64,000 nt of DNA. It comes from Bacteroidales bacterium (GTDB lineage: Bacteria > Bacteroidota > Bacteroidia > Bacteroidales > JAAYJT01). This document shows, one piece after another, positions 1 through 8,924 of this stretch. A program made the position numbers and the translations under genes. Under the pieces are notes generated by a model. That model had not been told where the DNA came from, did not search any database, and worked only from the letters and a program-made list of their open reading frames with translations. Positions within the stretch are counted from its first letter, which is position 1. Each line of letters starts with the position of its first letter. The stretch is taken from assembly GCA_012522795.1 (NCBI GenBank), contig JAAYJT010000007.1, forward strand, positions 1 through 64,000, written 5' to 3'.

Positions 1-56
1 ACCTACGACCCCCTGGTCCCAAACCAGGTGCGCTAGCCGGACTGCGCTATACCCCG
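1..56 (-). tRNA. tRNA-Pro (anticodon TGG), 3' part cut by window edge
   Basis: Read on the minus strand, the sequence begins CGGGGTATAGCGCAG, the normal 5' acceptor and D arm of a bacterial tRNA-Pro. An anticodon arm follows with loop TTTGGGA, giving anticodon TGG. The variable region is present, but the T arm and 3' acceptor strand lie beyond base 1. It is the first of a small tRNA cluster with tRNA-Ser and tRNA-Gly. Confidence 0.9.
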
Positions 57-79
57 AAAAAAAGAACGTTTTCTTTTAG

Positions 80-166
80 CGGTGAGGGAGGGATTCGAAC
101 CCTCGGTACCGTTTCCAGTACGATAGTTTAGCAAACTATTGGTTTAAGCCGCTCACCCACCTCACC
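80..166 (-). tRNA. tRNA-Ser (anticodon GCT)
   Basis: The minus strand folds into a class II tRNA. The seven-base acceptor pair is GGTGAGG/CCTCACC with G as discriminator. The anticodon stem ATAGT/ACTAT holds loop TTGCTAA (anticodon GCT), followed by a long variable arm and a T loop with TTCGAAT. The long variable arm and anticodon identify serine for AGC/AGU codons. No encoded CCA is seen. A damaged copy of its 5' half lies about 60 bases upstream of its 5' end. Confidence 0.95.
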
Positions 167-224
167 GAAATATTTTCTCTGGTCTACTATTACATCAGTA
201 ATAATTATTTAAATATACAAAAGA

Positions 225-288
225 ACGATAGTTTAGTCCCGTCCATACGGGATTGGTTTAAGCCGCTCACCCACCTCACCGAAATATT
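225..288 (-). pseudogene. tRNA-Ser 5'-half remnant with replaced anticodon arm
   Basis: This stretch repeats the 5' half of the neighbouring tRNA-Ser (acceptor strand, D arm and part of the anticodon stem), including nine bases of 5' flank. The eight bases carrying the anticodon are replaced by a sixteen-base hairpin with arms TCCCGT and ACGGGA. The variable arm, T arm and 3' acceptor strand are missing, so it cannot make a tRNA. It could be a recombination scar or the end of an old element that used the tRNA as its target. Bases 289-511 hold nothing recognisable. Confidence 0.75.
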
Positions 289-511
289 TGATTTCTTTCG
301 ACTTATAACTCTAGCTTTTCAGCTTCTATATCATTTCATAAAACACAAGAACAACCCTTGACTAAAAAAGTCATTATCAAAATGGAGTGCAAAAATACAA
401 AAAACTTAATTATATCCAACTAATAGTATAAAAGATTAAAAAATCAATTTGTATTATGCCGTTGGTCTTAACAATAATAACCAAGGATTGCTGCAATAGT
501 CTAATTATCAG

Positions 512-584
512 AGCAGAAAACGAGATTCGAACCCGCGACCCTCGGCTTGGGAAGCTGATGCACTGCCAGCTGAGATACTTCCGC
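512..584 (-). tRNA. tRNA-Gly (anticodon CCC)
   Basis: The minus strand reads GCGGAAG...TTTCTGC as acceptor arms and has a D arm, a T loop TTCGAAT and anticodon loop TTCCCAA, giving anticodon CCC (codon GGG). Several acceptor and T-stem pairs are G-T wobbles. The anticodon stem TCAGC/GCCGA has one A-C mismatch, so the gene looks looser than its neighbours but keeps all arms. It is probably functional, and mild decay is possible. Confidence 0.85.
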
Positions 585-682
585 TTTTAATCATTTAAGA
601 ATAAATCGTGTGTCTTTCAGAATATATTTTCAATAAACTACCCTTCAAAATGAGTGACTTACAATCAGTTTTAGTTATGAAC

Positions 683-713
683 TTGTCCTACTTTAAGAGC
701 TTTTGTATTTTTG
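683..713 (+). promoter_or_regulatory. Bacteroidota-type promoter for the kinase-like gene
   Basis: TTG at 683-685 is followed after 20 bases by TATTTTTG at 706-713. This matches the Bacteroidota sigma-ABfr pattern (-33 TTG/TTTG and -7 TAnnTTTG). It lies between an upstream in-frame ATG at 608 and the better start at 755, and so supports the later start. Confidence 0.6.
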
Positions 714-754
714 CGGAAGAATTAAAAAAAATAAACAAATTAACAGGATTATTT

Positions 755-1603
755 ATGCTTTTAATAGCCGATAGCGGGTCAACTAAAACTGATTGGAGAT
801 TTTTTGATAAAAATCTTAATACCCATGATATTTCAACAATCGGGATGAATCCATATTTCGTTAACAAAAAGGATATTATTGATGTTCTTGAGAAAGACCT
901 GCATCCTTATTTTGATAAAAATCAGATAAAAGAAGTGTATTTTTATGGTTCAGGTTGTACTCTTCAGGACAAGATTCTTGAAGTAGAAGGCGCCCTTAAG
1001 GATTTCTTTACCAAGGCAGAAGTAGTTATTGAATCTGATCTGCTTGGTACTGCCAGAGCTGTTTCCGGTGATGAACCCGGTATAATTGGAATTTTGGGAA
1101 CCGGCTCTAATAGTTGTCTTTATGATGGTAAAAATATAACCTCTCAGTTATTCTCACTTGGATATATTCTGGGTGATGAAGGAAGCGGTGCTGTATTGGG
1201 GCGAAAGATATTAAAAGCAGCTCTTTCAGATAATATGCCTGAAGATTTGTTCAATGATTTTAAGGCTACATATCCGGAAACGCCTGATTCGATGCTGAAT
1301 AATATATACAGCAAGCCTTTTCCAAATCGTTTTCTCGCATCTTTTGCTCCATTTGCCATTAAGCATAAAAATAATGAATGGATAAGAGATTTATTAACCA
1401 TTCATGTTAAGGAGTTCTTTGGATCAATGGTTGCAATTTATACAGATTATCAAAAATATCCTCTTTGTCTGTCAGGATCAATAGCATATCATCTTCAGGA
1501 TATTGTTGAAGATATATGTGAGACACATAAAATGCAGCTTAGCAACGTTATTAGGCGACCTATTGACGGGTTGGCTGAATATCATCTTCGGCGTAGGGCT
1601 TAA
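755..1603 (+). CDS. N-acetylglucosamine-kinase-like protein (BadF/BadG/BcrA ATPase family)
   Basis: This is a predicted cytosolic sugar kinase of the ASKHA fold, similar to the GlcNAc kinase-like proteins of Bacteroidota that salvage amino sugars. From the ATG at 755 the protein is about 282 residues, the family's normal size. It opens with the phosphate-1 motif [10 protein letters not shown] (residues 4-13), has the glycine-rich GILGTGSNS in the middle and ends PIDGLAEYH. The reading frame extends upstream to 608, but a promoter at 683-713 argues against that start. Its 3' end overlaps the end of the convergent msrB by 44 bases. Substrate specificity is inferred from family only. Confidence 0.82.
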   Translation: MLLIADSGSTKTDWRFFDKNLNTHDISTIGMNPYFVNKKDIIDVLEKDLHPYFDKNQIKEVYFYGSGCTLQDKILEVEGALKDFFTKAEVVIESDLLGTARAVSGDEPGIIGILGTGSNSCLYDGKNITSQLFSLGYILGDEGSGAVLGRKILKAALSDNMPEDLFNDFKATYPETPDSMLNNIYSKPFPNRFLASFAPFAIKHKNNEWIRDLLTIHVKEFFGSMVAIYTDYQKYPLCLSGSIAYHLQDIVEDICETHKMQLSNVIRRPIDGLAEYHLRRRA

Positions 1604-2114
1604 AAATCAGTGCAGCAGAATTTATACAATATCGTTTCCCTGTGGGTTTTGGACCATCGTCAAAAACATGTCCTAAATGACCGCCACAATTTGAACACAG
1701 TACTTCGGTGCGTATCATACCAAAGGAATAATCCGGTTTATAGTCAATTGTGTTTGCATTAGCCGGCTCAAAATAACTTGGCCAGCCGCAGCTTGAGTCG
1801 AATTTTGAATCAGACAGGAATAAAGCGGCATCACAACCGGCACAATGATATTCACCTTTTTCAAAATGTTTATAGTATTCACCTGTAAAAGGCCTTTCAG
1901 TTCCTTTTTCACGAAGTACATCATATTGTAATGGAGTAAGTTTTTTACGCCATTCGTCATCACTTTTTAATATCGGATTTATCATATTGTGTTGATTTGA
2001 AGTTTGTAATGTTGTATTGTAACAAACAGTATTTAAGACAATTAGTGCAGCGATAAATGAATAAATAATAAATCTGAAATATTTGTTTTGTGTCATTGTT
2101 TCCATGATCCTCAT
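1560..2114 (-). CDS. msrB: Peptide-methionine (R)-S-oxide reductase, membrane-anchored or exported
   Basis: It reduces methionine-R-sulfoxide in proteins. Zinc-binding pairs CAGC and CSNC, the CGWPS signature and the catalytic cysteine in RYCINSAAL are all present, so the SelR domain looks complete. About 45 extra N-terminal residues include a hydrophobic stretch ([17 protein letters not shown]), which suggests a membrane anchor or signal and a periplasmic role. Several early methionines make the exact start uncertain. The gene is convergent with and overlaps the kinase-like gene. Confidence 0.9.
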   Translation of the reverse strand: MRIMETMTQNKYFRFIIYSFIAALIVLNTVCYNTTLQTSNQHNMINPILKSDDEWRKKLTPLQYDVLREKGTERPFTGEYYKHFEKGEYHCAGCDAALFLSDSKFDSSCGWPSYFEPANANTIDYKPDYSFGMIRTEVLCSNCGGHLGHVFDDGPKPTGKRYCINSAALIFKPYAEDDIQPTRQ

Positions 2115-2210
2115 AAACTGATAGAATAACTATTCTTGTAATGATAAGGTTCAAATGAAAATGATTTTTTCATTTTCAGTATGTTTGCAAAAAAATAAAA
2201 ATATATAATC

Positions 2211-3947
2211 ATGAAGAATACAGATCCAGCAATTAACAGCAAGGCCAAAACCTGGCTAAGCGAACAGTTTGATGATGAAACCCGTAATCAGGTGCAATAT
2301 CTTATTGATCATAATCAGGAAGAACTCACTGATTCGTTTTACAAAAACCTTGAATTTGGAACAGGTGGTTTACGTGGAATTATGGGTGTTGGAACCAACC
2401 GTATGAATAAATATACTGTGGGTATGGCCACTCAGGGTCTGGCAAATTATTTGAAAAAATCATTTAATATAAAAGAGTTTAAAGCAGTCATTTCATACGA
2501 TACACGCAATAACAGTAAATATTTTGCTCAAATTACAGCCGAGGTTTTATCTGCTAATGATTTCAAGGTTTATTTATTTGAAAATATTCATCCTACACCT
2601 GTGTTATCATTTGCTATCAGGCATTTAGGCTGTCACACAGGAGTAATGGTAACTGCTTCGCATAATCCTAAGGAATACAATGGCTACAAGGTTTACTGGA
2701 ACGATGGTGCGCAATTAGTTCCTCCGCACGATGTAAATGTGATATCAGAGGTTCAGAAAATTCAGACTCCCGGAGAGGTTAATTTTGCAGCACGTCCGGA
2801 ACTGATTCATTTTATTGGTGATGATATTGATGCAGTATACATTGAAGAAGTAAAAGGTCTGTCGTTATCACCCGATGCTATTGAAAGACAGAAAGATTTT
2901 AAAATTGTATTTACTCCTATTCATGGTACTGCGGTTTATCTGGTTCCAAAGTGCCTCAATAGATTTGGGTTTCGGAATGTTACTACAATAGGAGTCCAAA
3001 ACATCCCCGATGGTAATTTCCCTACTGTTAAATCGCCAAATCCGGAAGAACCCGAAGCACTTGCTATGGCTTTGGAAAAAGCAAAGGAAATAAATGCTGA
3101 TATAGTTCTTGCTACTGACCCTGATGCTGATAGAGTTGGTATTGCTGTGAAAGATAATCATGGAAAGTTTGTACTATTAAACGGAAATCAGACAGCATCA
3201 GTACTCATATATTATCTGTTGCACAAATGGAATGAAAATAAATTGTTAACAGGTAATGAGTTTATTGTAAAAACTATTGTAACCAGTCAGCTATTAATAA
3301 AGATCGCTGAAAAATATGGTGTCGAGAGTTTTGATGTACTTACCGGATTTAAATATATAGCTGAGATTATCCGTAATTTGGAAGGGAAAAAGAAGTTTAT
3401 AGGCGGAGGAGAAGAGAGTTACGGATATCTTGTAGGCGATTTTGTCCGCGATAAGGATGCTGTTTCGGCTTGCTGTATGATTGCTGAGGCTGCTGCATGG
3501 GCTGCTGATCTTGGAAAATCGTTTTTTGAAGTTTTGGTGGATATTTATGTTGAATTTGGCTTTTATAAGGAAAAACTACTCTCGGTTACAAAGAAAGGTA
3601 AAGCCGGCGCTGAAGCTATAGCTGCAATGATGGATAAGTTCCGCAATGCGCCTCCGGAAATAATTGCCGATACTCAACTGGAGATCATAAAAGATTATCA
3701 GAGACAATTGGAAATAAACCATATTACCGGATTAACCAAACCTATTGAGCTGCCAAGATCAAATGTGCTTCAGTTTTTCCTCACTGATGGAAGCAAGATC
3801 ACTATAAGACCCTCAGGTACTGAACCCAAGATCAAGTTTTATTTTGGAATTAAAGGCATTTTGGATAAAGCATCTGAATTTGATGAGGTTGACAGTGAAA
3901 TGGAAAAGAAAATAAGCCGTATCATCAATGATCTCTCAATTGAATAG
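2211..3947 (+). CDS. Phosphoglucomutase/phosphomannomutase (alpha-D-phosphohexomutase)
   Basis: It interconverts hexose 1- and 6-phosphates, feeding glycolysis and cell-envelope sugar synthesis. At 578 residues it matches the long PgcA-like subfamily. Visible motifs in order: the catalytic phosphoserine loop TASHNP (residues 148-153, Ser150), the magnesium loop DPDADR (303-308), the sugar-binding loop GGGEESYG near 400 and the phosphate-binding loop RPSGTEPK near 530. A -7 box TATGTTTG lies at 2180-2187. Substrate preference (glucose or mannose) cannot be told from sequence alone. Confidence 0.92.
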   Translation: MKNTDPAINSKAKTWLSEQFDDETRNQVQYLIDHNQEELTDSFYKNLEFGTGGLRGIMGVGTNRMNKYTVGMATQGLANYLKKSFNIKEFKAVISYDTRNNSKYFAQITAEVLSANDFKVYLFENIHPTPVLSFAIRHLGCHTGVMVTASHNPKEYNGYKVYWNDGAQLVPPHDVNVISEVQKIQTPGEVNFAARPELIHFIGDDIDAVYIEEVKGLSLSPDAIERQKDFKIVFTPIHGTAVYLVPKCLNRFGFRNVTTIGVQNIPDGNFPTVKSPNPEEPEALAMALEKAKEINADIVLATDPDADRVGIAVKDNHGKFVLLNGNQTASVLIYYLLHKWNENKLLTGNEFIVKTIVTSQLLIKIAEKYGVESFDVLTGFKYIAEIIRNLEGKKKFIGGGEESYGYLVGDFVRDKDAVSACCMIAEAAAWAADLGKSFFEVLVDIYVEFGFYKEKLLSVTKKGKAGAEAIAAMMDKFRNAPPEIIADTQLEIIKDYQRQLEINHITGLTKPIELPRSNVLQFFLTDGSKITIRPSGTEPKIKFYFGIKGILDKASEFDEVDSEMEKKISRIINDLSIE

Positions 3948-3953
3948 GACAAA

Positions 3954-3975
3954 GAATTATAAAGTTTTATAATTC
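3954..3975. terminator. Bidirectional AT-rich hairpin between convergent genes
   Basis: A perfect ten-base inverted repeat, GAATTATAAA/TTTATAATTC with a two-base loop, spans the end of the phosphohexomutase gene and the stop codon of the convergent CAP-SPOR gene. Its place and symmetry suit a shared terminator, although the stem is AT-only and weak. Confidence 0.5.
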
Positions 3976-4872
3976 CATGATCCACAGCCCTTTAAATACG
4001 TTAGTAAGCTGCTTTCGTGTTTTCTGAGCCTCTTCAAGTTTTGTATAATCGTAAACAGAAACTCTGTAATTGGTTTCTTTAAAAATTACTTTAGCTTCAT
4101 TATAACCATTGGTTTTAAGGCGTTCTACCTCTTTATTTGCCTGAGTCTTTTCTTTGAAACTGCTTACAATCAAATAATATCTGACAGAATCCTGCAATTC
4201 GACCGGTTCACTGGCTTCTTCCACAACTTCAGTTTGTCTGGCAGTTTCATCCAACAACCATGTAGGCGAAAGCCTGGTGGCGTTTGTGCAAAGCTTAACA
4301 TCTCCATGAGGATCGGTAACTTCGCCAAACCAAACTGATGCATAGCCTTCATAAAGCGCAACACCCATAGCTTTCCATTCTTTTTCTGCCCATCTGCCCC
4401 GGTTCAGAAACATATCGTTAGTAAGATCAAAATTACGCCACTGGTCAAATGCGCTAAGTGGTGTAGCCTGAACATTTTCCCATAAAATGAGCTCTTGCCC
4501 GTTACCCTTGTATCCGGTTAATTCTCTGGGTTTATTCCACATGCAATTTGTACGGTTAGGATCTTTTGCGTAACAGCATGGGGTCCAGTCTCCTTTGTCA
4601 GACCACGAATGTAAATTACAATTCTGTAAATCAGGTCTGTTTTGATACAAATCTCGGATATGAACATGAGCAACATAGGATAAAGAATTGGAAACAGGAA
4701 TTATTTCCAGACTTGCAGCCAGTCTGTACTCATTGATAAGCCTGTAAAGATGTATTTCATCAGTCGTCATACAAAATTCTTCCAGCATTCTTTTTTCAGG
4801 CTTACCACGTTGTGCAAGGCTCAACACAGGAATAGCCAAGATAGCAGCTAAAACTATCAGTCCCTTCTTCAT
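3967..4872 (-). CDS. Secreted CAP/SCP-domain protein with C-terminal SPOR domain
   Basis: The 301-residue protein starts with a clear signal peptide (MKKGLIVLAAILAIPVLSLAQ). Residues about 35-200 look like a CAP/SCP (cysteine-rich secretory protein) domain: helix with EIHLYRLINEYR, histidine-containing HVHIRD, the ENVQ motif and GVALYEGYASVWFGE. The last 75 residues (YYLIVSSFKEKTQANKEVER...) form a SPOR repeat, which in other bacteria binds denuded peptidoglycan. It is therefore probably periplasmic and associated with the cell wall. No enzymatic role can be assigned. Cysteines in the CAP part suggest disulfides. Confidence 0.8.
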   Translation of the reverse strand: MKKGLIVLAAILAIPVLSLAQRGKPEKRMLEEFCMTTDEIHLYRLINEYRLAASLEIIPVSNSLSYVAHVHIRDLYQNRPDLQNCNLHSWSDKGDWTPCCYAKDPNRTNCMWNKPRELTGYKGNGQELILWENVQATPLSAFDQWRNFDLTNDMFLNRGRWAEKEWKAMGVALYEGYASVWFGEVTDPHGDVKLCTNATRLSPTWLLDETARQTEVVEEASEPVELQDSVRYYLIVSSFKEKTQANKEVERLKTNGYNEAKVIFKETNYRVSVYDYTKLEEAQKTRKQLTNVFKGLWIMEL

Positions 4873-5124
4873 AAATACTTAATCTGTTTATTTATCCTGT
4901 ATTCCAAATATTTATATTATAAAAAACGATATTTATGTCTTTTTGTTACTTGCTGAATATCAGAGGTTACTAAATTACTCTTTTTTTATCACAATCTTCT
5001 ATATCAGCACTGATTTTTAAAAATTATTGTGAAATTTTATACCTGTATCAGGTATTTTAAATATCTTCGTAAATAAAATAATTATTAACTAAGTATCATA
5101 CCAAGATCATCTAACACATTTGAA

Positions 5125-5466
5125 ATGACAAAATTATCATTTTTTTTGTTTCTGGCATTATTAATAGCCGGATGCAATAATCCGTCACAACAGAGTGAGC
5201 AGTCAGAAAAACCTGATAATGCTGCTCCGGCTCTTACCGAACTTTCGCTCCATGTTAAAGGAATGAGTTGCATAGGTTGTGAGAACACTATAAGCCAGGC
5301 TCTTAGCAAGGTAAAGGGTGTATATGAATCAGAAGCTTCTCATGTTGAGGAACTTGTTACTGTTATTTACGATGCAAATGTAGCAACCCCTGATCAGATA
5401 ACTGAATCCATAGCAGGAGAGGGGTATAAAGTAATTGGTGAAATTGTCAATAATGATACTGAATGA
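5125..5466 (+). CDS. Lipoprotein with heavy-metal-associated (HMA) domain
   Basis: This 113-residue protein has a lipoprotein signal ending LLIAGC (Cys17), a short polar linker and one HMA fold carrying the metal motif GMSCIGC. HMA domains bind Cu(I) or other soft metals and pass them to partners. A lipid-anchored copy would act on the periplasmic side. It stands alone upstream of the cyd operon. A role in copper supply to bd oxidase is unlikely (no Cu in bd), but one in NosZ copper supply is conceivable. Bases 4873-5124 hold no gene. Confidence 0.88.
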   Translation: MTKLSFFLFLALLIAGCNNPSQQSEQSEKPDNAAPALTELSLHVKGMSCIGCENTISQALSKVKGVYESEASHVEELVTVIYDANVATPDQITESIAGEGYKVIGEIVNNDTE

Positions 5467-5577
5467 TAACTCGTATTATGTGTAGGTTTTAATGCATAAA
5501 TTTGTTTTGTAAGACCCGTCAAATAAATCTTTAGTATCTTATCTGATTTTTAAAAAAAAAGTAATAAAAGCATAGCA

Positions 5578-5796
5578 TTGAAAAACAGCATATTATCAAA
5601 AGTCTTTTATTTTTATTATGATGGTTTTAAAAGCATGACCATAGGTAAAACTTTATGGATGATAATAATCATTAAGCTGTTTATTATGTTTTTTATTTTC
5701 AGGCTTTTTTTATTCCCCAATTATTTAAAATCAAAATTTAATAACGATCAGGAAAGAAGCAATCACGTTCTTGAACAACTAATTAATACACAATAA
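5578..5796 (+). CDS. DUF4492 small membrane protein, first gene of the cyd operon
   Basis: A 72-residue protein with one strong transmembrane segment (TLWMIIIIKLFIMFFIFRLFLF) and the DUF4492 pattern FYYDGFKSMTIGKTLW. It appears to start with TTG at 5578; an internal ATG would remove the conserved N-terminus. It ends two bases before cydA, and such genes commonly precede cydA in Bacteroidota. The function is unknown. Context suggests an assembly or stability factor of cytochrome bd. Confidence 0.82.
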   Translation: MKNSILSKVFYFYYDGFKSMTIGKTLWMIIIIKLFIMFFIFRLFLFPNYLKSKFNNDQERSNHVLEQLINTQ

Positions 5797-5798
5797 AT

Positions 5799-7346
5799 AT
5801 GACATCAACCTTTGACTTTACATTAGTAAATTGGTCACGAGGTTTATTTGCTTTAACGGCAATGTATCACTGGTTATTTGTTCCTTTAACACTTGGCCTA
5901 GCTTTTATCCAGGCAATTATGGAAACAATTTATGTGAAAACTGGCGACCCTCATTGGAAGAAAACAACCAAATTCTGGATGACACTTTTCGGTATCAACT
6001 TTGCCATTGGCGTTGCTACAGGTATCATTCTTGAATTTGAGTTTGGAACTAACTGGTCAAACTACTCCTGGTTTGTGGGCGATATTTTTGGTGCACCACT
6101 TGCCATTGAAGGCATTTTTGCCTTTTTTCTTGAATCCACATTTATAGCTGTAATGTTTTTTGGTTGGAACAAGCTAAGTAAGAAATTTCATTTGCTGTCA
6201 ACCTGGCTGGTTGCTTTTGGTGCAAGCCTGTCAGCATTATGGATACTTGTTGCCAATGCCTGGATGCAATATCCTGTAGGCATGGTGTTTAACCCTGAAA
6301 CTGCCCGAAATGAAATGAGTAATTTCTGGGATATACTGTTTTCGCCAATGGCTGTTAATAAGTTTCTTCATACCATATCATCGTCTTATTTGCTCGGATC
6401 CATTTTTGTAATTGGAGTCAGTAGCTGGTATTTACTAAAGAAACGTGAAATCCTACTTGCTAAAAGGAGTATACTTGTTGCCGCTGTTTTTGGTTTAATA
6501 ACTGCTTTTTATACAATCCTTACCGGTGATGGTTCGGCAAAAGTAATTGCTGAAAAACAACCTATGAAGTTTGCTGCTTTTGAAGGTTTGCAACATGGAC
6601 ATGAAGGTGTTGGTCTTATTGCAATAGGAATGATGGCTACAACTCCTGATGATCCTGAGTATGAAAATATCAAGGATTTTCATTTCAAGATTGAGATTCC
6701 TAACTTCTTGTCGTATATGGCTTTTGGTGATTTTAAAGCCTATGTGCCCGGAGTCAGGGACTTGCTTGATGGTAATGAAAAGTATGGGATAATGGGAGCT
6801 AAGGAAAAAATAGAGAAAGGTAAAATTGCCATAAATGCGCTGGCAGAATTTAAACAGGCTAAAAATGACAACGATCATGAAAAAGCTGAATTAGCAAAGG
6901 CTGTTCTGGATGAAAACTGGGAATATTTTGGCTATGGATATATTGATGACCCTAATCTGTTAGTACCCAGTATTCCAATTACTTTTTATAGTTTTCATTT
7001 AATGGTAGCGCTCGGTTTTTTCTTTTTCCTTTTAATGGTTATATTTCTGTTTTTGCTATATAAAGACCGTATTGAAAAGTCAAAATTTTGGCTGCGCCTG
7101 GCAATAGCATCAATACCACTGGCATATATTGCATCTCAATCGGGGTGGGTAACAGCGGAAATGGGTAGACAACCCTGGGTTATTCAGGATATAATGCCCA
7201 CTATGGTGGCTGTATCTCATGTAAATGATACAACAGTAAAGATAACATTCTGGCTTTTTGCATTGCTGTTTACACTGCTGTTTATTGCAGAGATAAAAAT
7301 TATGAGCCGGCAGATTAAAATAGGACCTAAAGACGGAGGACAATAA
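5799..7346 (+). CDS. cydA: Cytochrome bd quinol oxidase subunit I
   Basis: Subunit I binds hemes b558, b595 and d and oxidises quinol while reducing O2 at high affinity. The 515-residue protein has the multi-helix CydA pattern: N-terminal heme histidine in MYHWLFVPLTLG, several hydrophobic helices, the periplasmic Q-loop with the short insertion typical of non-proteobacterial CydA, and the signature GWVTAEMGRQPW near residue 450. It sits two bases after the DUF4492 gene and three before cydB, so the genes are co-transcribed. Confidence 0.97.
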   Translation: MTSTFDFTLVNWSRGLFALTAMYHWLFVPLTLGLAFIQAIMETIYVKTGDPHWKKTTKFWMTLFGINFAIGVATGIILEFEFGTNWSNYSWFVGDIFGAPLAIEGIFAFFLESTFIAVMFFGWNKLSKKFHLLSTWLVAFGASLSALWILVANAWMQYPVGMVFNPETARNEMSNFWDILFSPMAVNKFLHTISSSYLLGSIFVIGVSSWYLLKKREILLAKRSILVAAVFGLITAFYTILTGDGSAKVIAEKQPMKFAAFEGLQHGHEGVGLIAIGMMATTPDDPEYENIKDFHFKIEIPNFLSYMAFGDFKAYVPGVRDLLDGNEKYGIMGAKEKIEKGKIAINALAEFKQAKNDNDHEKAELAKAVLDENWEYFGYGYIDDPNLLVPSIPITFYSFHLMVALGFFFFLLMVIFLFLLYKDRIEKSKFWLRLAIASIPLAYIASQSGWVTAEMGRQPWVIQDIMPTMVAVSHVNDTTVKITFWLFALLFTLLFIAEIKIMSRQIKIGPKDGGQ

Positions 7347-7348
7347 TC

Positions 7349-8506
7349 ATGTTTGAAAGTTTATCGCATCTTGCATTACAACAATACTGGTGGCTGATCA
7401 TTTCAGTATTAGCTTCGCTACTTGTTTTTCTGCTTTTTGTTCAGGGTGGCCAAACAATGCTTTATACTCTTGCCAGAAATGAAAAAGAGCGCACTATGAT
7501 TATAAATTCCCTGGGACGTAAGTGGGAATTTACTTTTACTACGCTTGTAACTTTTGGAGGTGCATTTTTTGCATCATTCCCACTGTTCTATTCTACCAGT
7601 TTCGGAGGCGCCTATTACGTATGGATGTTAATTCTGTTTTGTTTTGTAATACAGGCTGTTTCTTTTGAATTTCGTACAAAACCGGCTAATTTTCTTGGTA
7701 CCCGTACATATGAGACTTTTCTTTTTATCAATGGATTGTTGGGAACAGTTTTGCTTGGAATTGCTGTAGGAACATTTTTTACGGGTTCAGAATTTTCAAT
7801 AGATAAAATGAACCTCACAAAAGTATATAGTTCAGCAATATCGAGATGGGAAACTCCTTACTACGGGCTTGAAGCAGTTCTTGATCTAAGAAATGTTATG
7901 CTTGGGCTGGCTGTGTTTTTTCTTGCACGTGTTAACGGAATTCTTTATCTGATGAATAGTATTGATGATGAGAATATCAGAAGCAGAGGAAAAAAATACC
8001 TGCTATATAATATGGTGCCTTTTCTTATTGCTTTCCTCACTTTTGTAATTTCAATATTCTTGAGTAATGGGTTTGCCTATGATGCCAACACCAAAATTGT
8101 GTTTTTGGAACCTTATAAGTATTTCAGGAATATGGTTGAAATGCCTTTGGTGGGTATAATGTTTTTAATTGGTGTAGTACTTGTATTGTATGGAATTGGA
8201 CGAACCCTGCTGCAAACATTTTATAAAGGGATCTGGTTCAGTGGTTTGGGCACCGTTCTTACTATAATTTCATTATTCCTGATAACCGGATACAATAAAA
8301 CAGCATTTTATCCATCAACTTTTAATCTACAGCATTCTCTTACCATTGAAAATGCCTCAAGCAGTCATTATACCCTTACGGTGATGAGTTATGTTTCGCT
8401 GGCAGTACCTTTTGTAATACTGTATATTTATTATGCATGGCGGGCTATTGATAAAACTAAGATAACTGCTGCCGAAATGGAAGAAAATGAGAATCATCTG
8501 TATTGA
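7349..8506 (+). CDS. cydB: Cytochrome bd quinol oxidase subunit II
   Basis: Partner of CydA in the inner-membrane bd oxidase. The 385-residue protein has the CydB pattern of eight to nine transmembrane helices, with an N-terminal LQQYWWLIISVLASLLVFLLFVQGG-type first helix and the conserved WE.. segment (GRKWEFTFTT). It follows cydA directly, and a 40-residue membrane ORF follows 57 bases later. Together they imply microaerobic respiration. Confidence 0.95.
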   Translation: MFESLSHLALQQYWWLIISVLASLLVFLLFVQGGQTMLYTLARNEKERTMIINSLGRKWEFTFTTLVTFGGAFFASFPLFYSTSFGGAYYVWMLILFCFVIQAVSFEFRTKPANFLGTRTYETFLFINGLLGTVLLGIAVGTFFTGSEFSIDKMNLTKVYSSAISRWETPYYGLEAVLDLRNVMLGLAVFFLARVNGILYLMNSIDDENIRSRGKKYLLYNMVPFLIAFLTFVISIFLSNGFAYDANTKIVFLEPYKYFRNMVEMPLVGIMFLIGVVLVLYGIGRTLLQTFYKGIWFSGLGTVLTIISLFLITGYNKTAFYPSTFNLQHSLTIENASSSHYTLTVMSYVSLAVPFVILYIYYAWRAIDKTKITAAEMEENENHLY

Positions 8507-8563
8507 TCTTCTGATAATATTATTTTGACAAGTTTGATTTTTGTAACAGAAAAAATAATTTAA

Positions 8564-8686
8564 ATGAAACATATAACACAAATTCTCTGGTTATTGAGCT
8601 GGCCTTTGCTGATTTACATCTCTTACAGAGTAATTCTGTTAGCATTGAAAATTTTTGAAAAGAAATTTCCAAACCTTAAAACTTAA
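8564..8686 (+). CDS. 40-residue single-helix membrane protein, possible CydX-like subunit
   Basis: A short open frame beginning ATG at 8564 and ending TAA at 8686 encodes a peptide starting MKHITQILWLLSWPLL. It has one transmembrane helix and a basic tail (KIFEKKFPNLKT). Its place directly after cydB and its size recall CydX/CydZ, the small helices that stabilise bd oxidases elsewhere, but no sequence similarity to E. coli CydX is evident. Function is inferred from context only. Bases 8687-8924 contain a TATTTTTG -7 box (8837-8844) and a small CCGGG/CCCGG hairpin, but no other gene. Confidence 0.6.
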   Translation: MKHITQILWLLSWPLLIYISYRVILLALKIFEKKFPNLKT

Positions 8687-8924
8687 GCTTACCGGATTGT
8701 TGGAAGGCAGGTTCCCGGTATAAATGGTCAGGTAAGAGTGCGGATAATTATTCTGTCCGTATCTGTCAGAACTATTGATTGGTAAGGTGTTTTCATATCA
8801 ATAACAGCAGAATATGGTTCAAAAAACAGGATTTTTTATTTTTGCATGAAGTTTAAGTTGTAGCATTTATGCCCGGGATAAGATAAAACCCGGATTGAAG
8901 AAGTATTAACAATTGTTTTTTTTG

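Noticed and set aside
608-754. N-terminal extension of the kinase-like gene from ATG 608
   Set aside because: A promoter (683-713) lies inside it, and the family motif begins directly after the ATG at 755.
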